A DNA stretch of 64,000 nucleotides from Harmothoe impar (taxonomy: Eukaryota > Annelida > Polychaeta > Phyllodocida > Polynoidae). The stretch is from NCBI GenBank assembly GCA_947462335.1, contig OX381708.1:38877377-38941376 (forward strand), written 5' to 3'. Below the pieces are notes generated by a model. The model made no database searches. It was not told the origin of the DNA and was given only the letters and a program-made list of their open reading frames with translations. Each line of letters opens with the position of its first letter. Position 1 is the stretch's first letter. Of this stretch, positions 63,086-64,000 are shown piece after piece. A program made the translations under genes and the position numbers.

Positions 63086-63725
63086 CAATTCCCACTGACC
63101 CTGTACCCACTGACCCTGCACCCACTGACCCTGTACCCACTCACACTGTACCCACTCACACTTTACCCACTAACACTGTGCACCAATGGGTTGAACCCTT
63201 CACTAATATCAACGGTTATGCACAGTTAAGCTTTAAGGAGATTCACTGATAACCAGGGATCACCCTGTACTCGATGACACTGTACCCATTGGCCCTGTAC
63301 CCATTGGCCCTGTACCCACTGACCCTGTACCCACTGACCCTGCACCCACTGAACCTGTACCCCCTAACATGTACCCACTGGCACTGTACCAACTGGCACT
63401 GTACCCACTCACACTGTACCCACTCACACTGTGCACTGTACCCTGTTTTTTTCCACTGGCCCTGTACCCACTGACTCTGTACCCACTGACCCTGTACCCA
63501 CTGAACCTGTACCCACTAACATGTACCCACTAGCCCTGTACCCACTGACCCTGCACCCACTGACTCTGTACCCACGTACCCTGCACCCACTGAACCTGTA
63601 CCCACTAACATGTACCCACTAGCCCTGTACCCACTGACCCTGTACCCACTGACCCTGCACCCACTGACCCTGTACCCACTCACACTGTACCCACTCACAC
63701 TTTACCCACTAACACTGTGCACCAA
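63086..63725. repeat. Minisatellite, ~15-bp unit (CCACTGACCCTGTAC)
   Basis: Dozens of 13-15-bp units vary at the GACCC position (CACAC, GCCCC, AACCT, ACAT). A non-repeat stretch at about 63185-63265 interrupts it. The block ending CACTTTACCCACTAACACTG then TGCACCAA occurs both at about 63130-63186 and at 63665-63725, showing segmental duplication of the array. Leu/Tyr/Pro-rich frames here are repeat artefacts. Confidence 0.95.
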
Positions 63726-64000
63726 GTACTAATTAATAATATTTTGTATACGTCCCGTGTATCACAGTGAGACAAACCAACTGTATTCATCTACCCTATG
63801 GAATTCATTATGGAAAAACAGCAGTACTCTATAGGGGGATTTTGAAATCAAGAGAGCAAATGGTGCAATTTTTTGTATACTGATGTTCTACTCTATTACA
63901 TAAAGTGAAACAGATTTCTCATTTGATCTGGACGAATCACAAGAACCAATTTTAGTCCAGTGAATAAAGACCTAGGGGGTGTCTAGTCTCACCAAAATTA
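63726..64000. other. Non-coding window end
   Basis: AT-rich sequence with no recognised feature. Confidence 0.5.

Noticed and set aside
63274..63698. Leu/Tyr/Pro repeat frames on + and Gly/Ser/Tyr repeat frame on -
   Set aside because: Direct consequence of the 15-bp minisatellite, whose unit lacks stops in some frames.

Overview
This window looks like nuclear DNA of an invertebrate animal. Long introns with GT-AG (and one candidate GC-AG) borders, a CpG-rich promoter, a non-LTR retrotransposon and many small inverted-repeat DNA transposons all point to a metazoan. There is no prokaryotic gene packing. STAND (NB-ARC) ATPases joined to TPR repeats are typical of amphioxus, echinoderms, hemichordates, molluscs, brachiopods and cnidarians. 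I cannot name the species.

One protein-coding gene dominates and lies on the + strand from about 18.6 kb to 51.6 kb. My model has a long, uORF-rich non-coding exon 1 (~18956-19671) behind a CCAAT/CRE/GC-box promoter, then four coding exons: 31459-32044, 36278-37624, 43977-44741 and 48267-50671. Every coding intron is phase 1, and the two middle exons are symmetrical (449 and 255 codons), so they could be skipped without changing frame. The full join is 5079 nt and encodes a predicted 1692-residue protein. It has a charged N-terminal segment beginning MGN, a large domain I do not recognise that ends in pentapeptide-like repeats, a Ser/Pro-rich linker with a PPAY motif, an NB-ARC ATPase and C-terminal TPR-like helical repeats. 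This is a candidate signalling or innate-immune switch protein of unusual architecture.

The last coding intron is almost entirely a young LINE (CR1/L2/Rex-like, AP endonuclease plus reverse transcriptase, AAACTC-repeat tail) in the same orientation. Its reading frame is open and in frame with the preceding host exon across the junction, giving one 1201-codon frame. The host exon probably ends in a GC donor immediately before the LINE.

The first 18 kb holds no gene I can support. It has a CpG-rich promoter-like patch near 8.4 kb, a duplicated 174-bp unit at 4.9 and 5.7 kb, minisatellites and hairpin elements. Downstream of the gene, 55.6-60.5 kb is a candidate 4.86-kb DNA transposon with CACTG/CAGTG ends. 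Inside it are a 58-bp satellite array, a two-exon gene fragment and a pair of nested GC-rich MITEs. The last 3 kb holds a piggyBac-like MITE inside a TTAA-flanked inverted-repeat element, and a 15-bp minisatellite.

All functional statements are inferences from sequence read by eye. No database or alignment search was possible.
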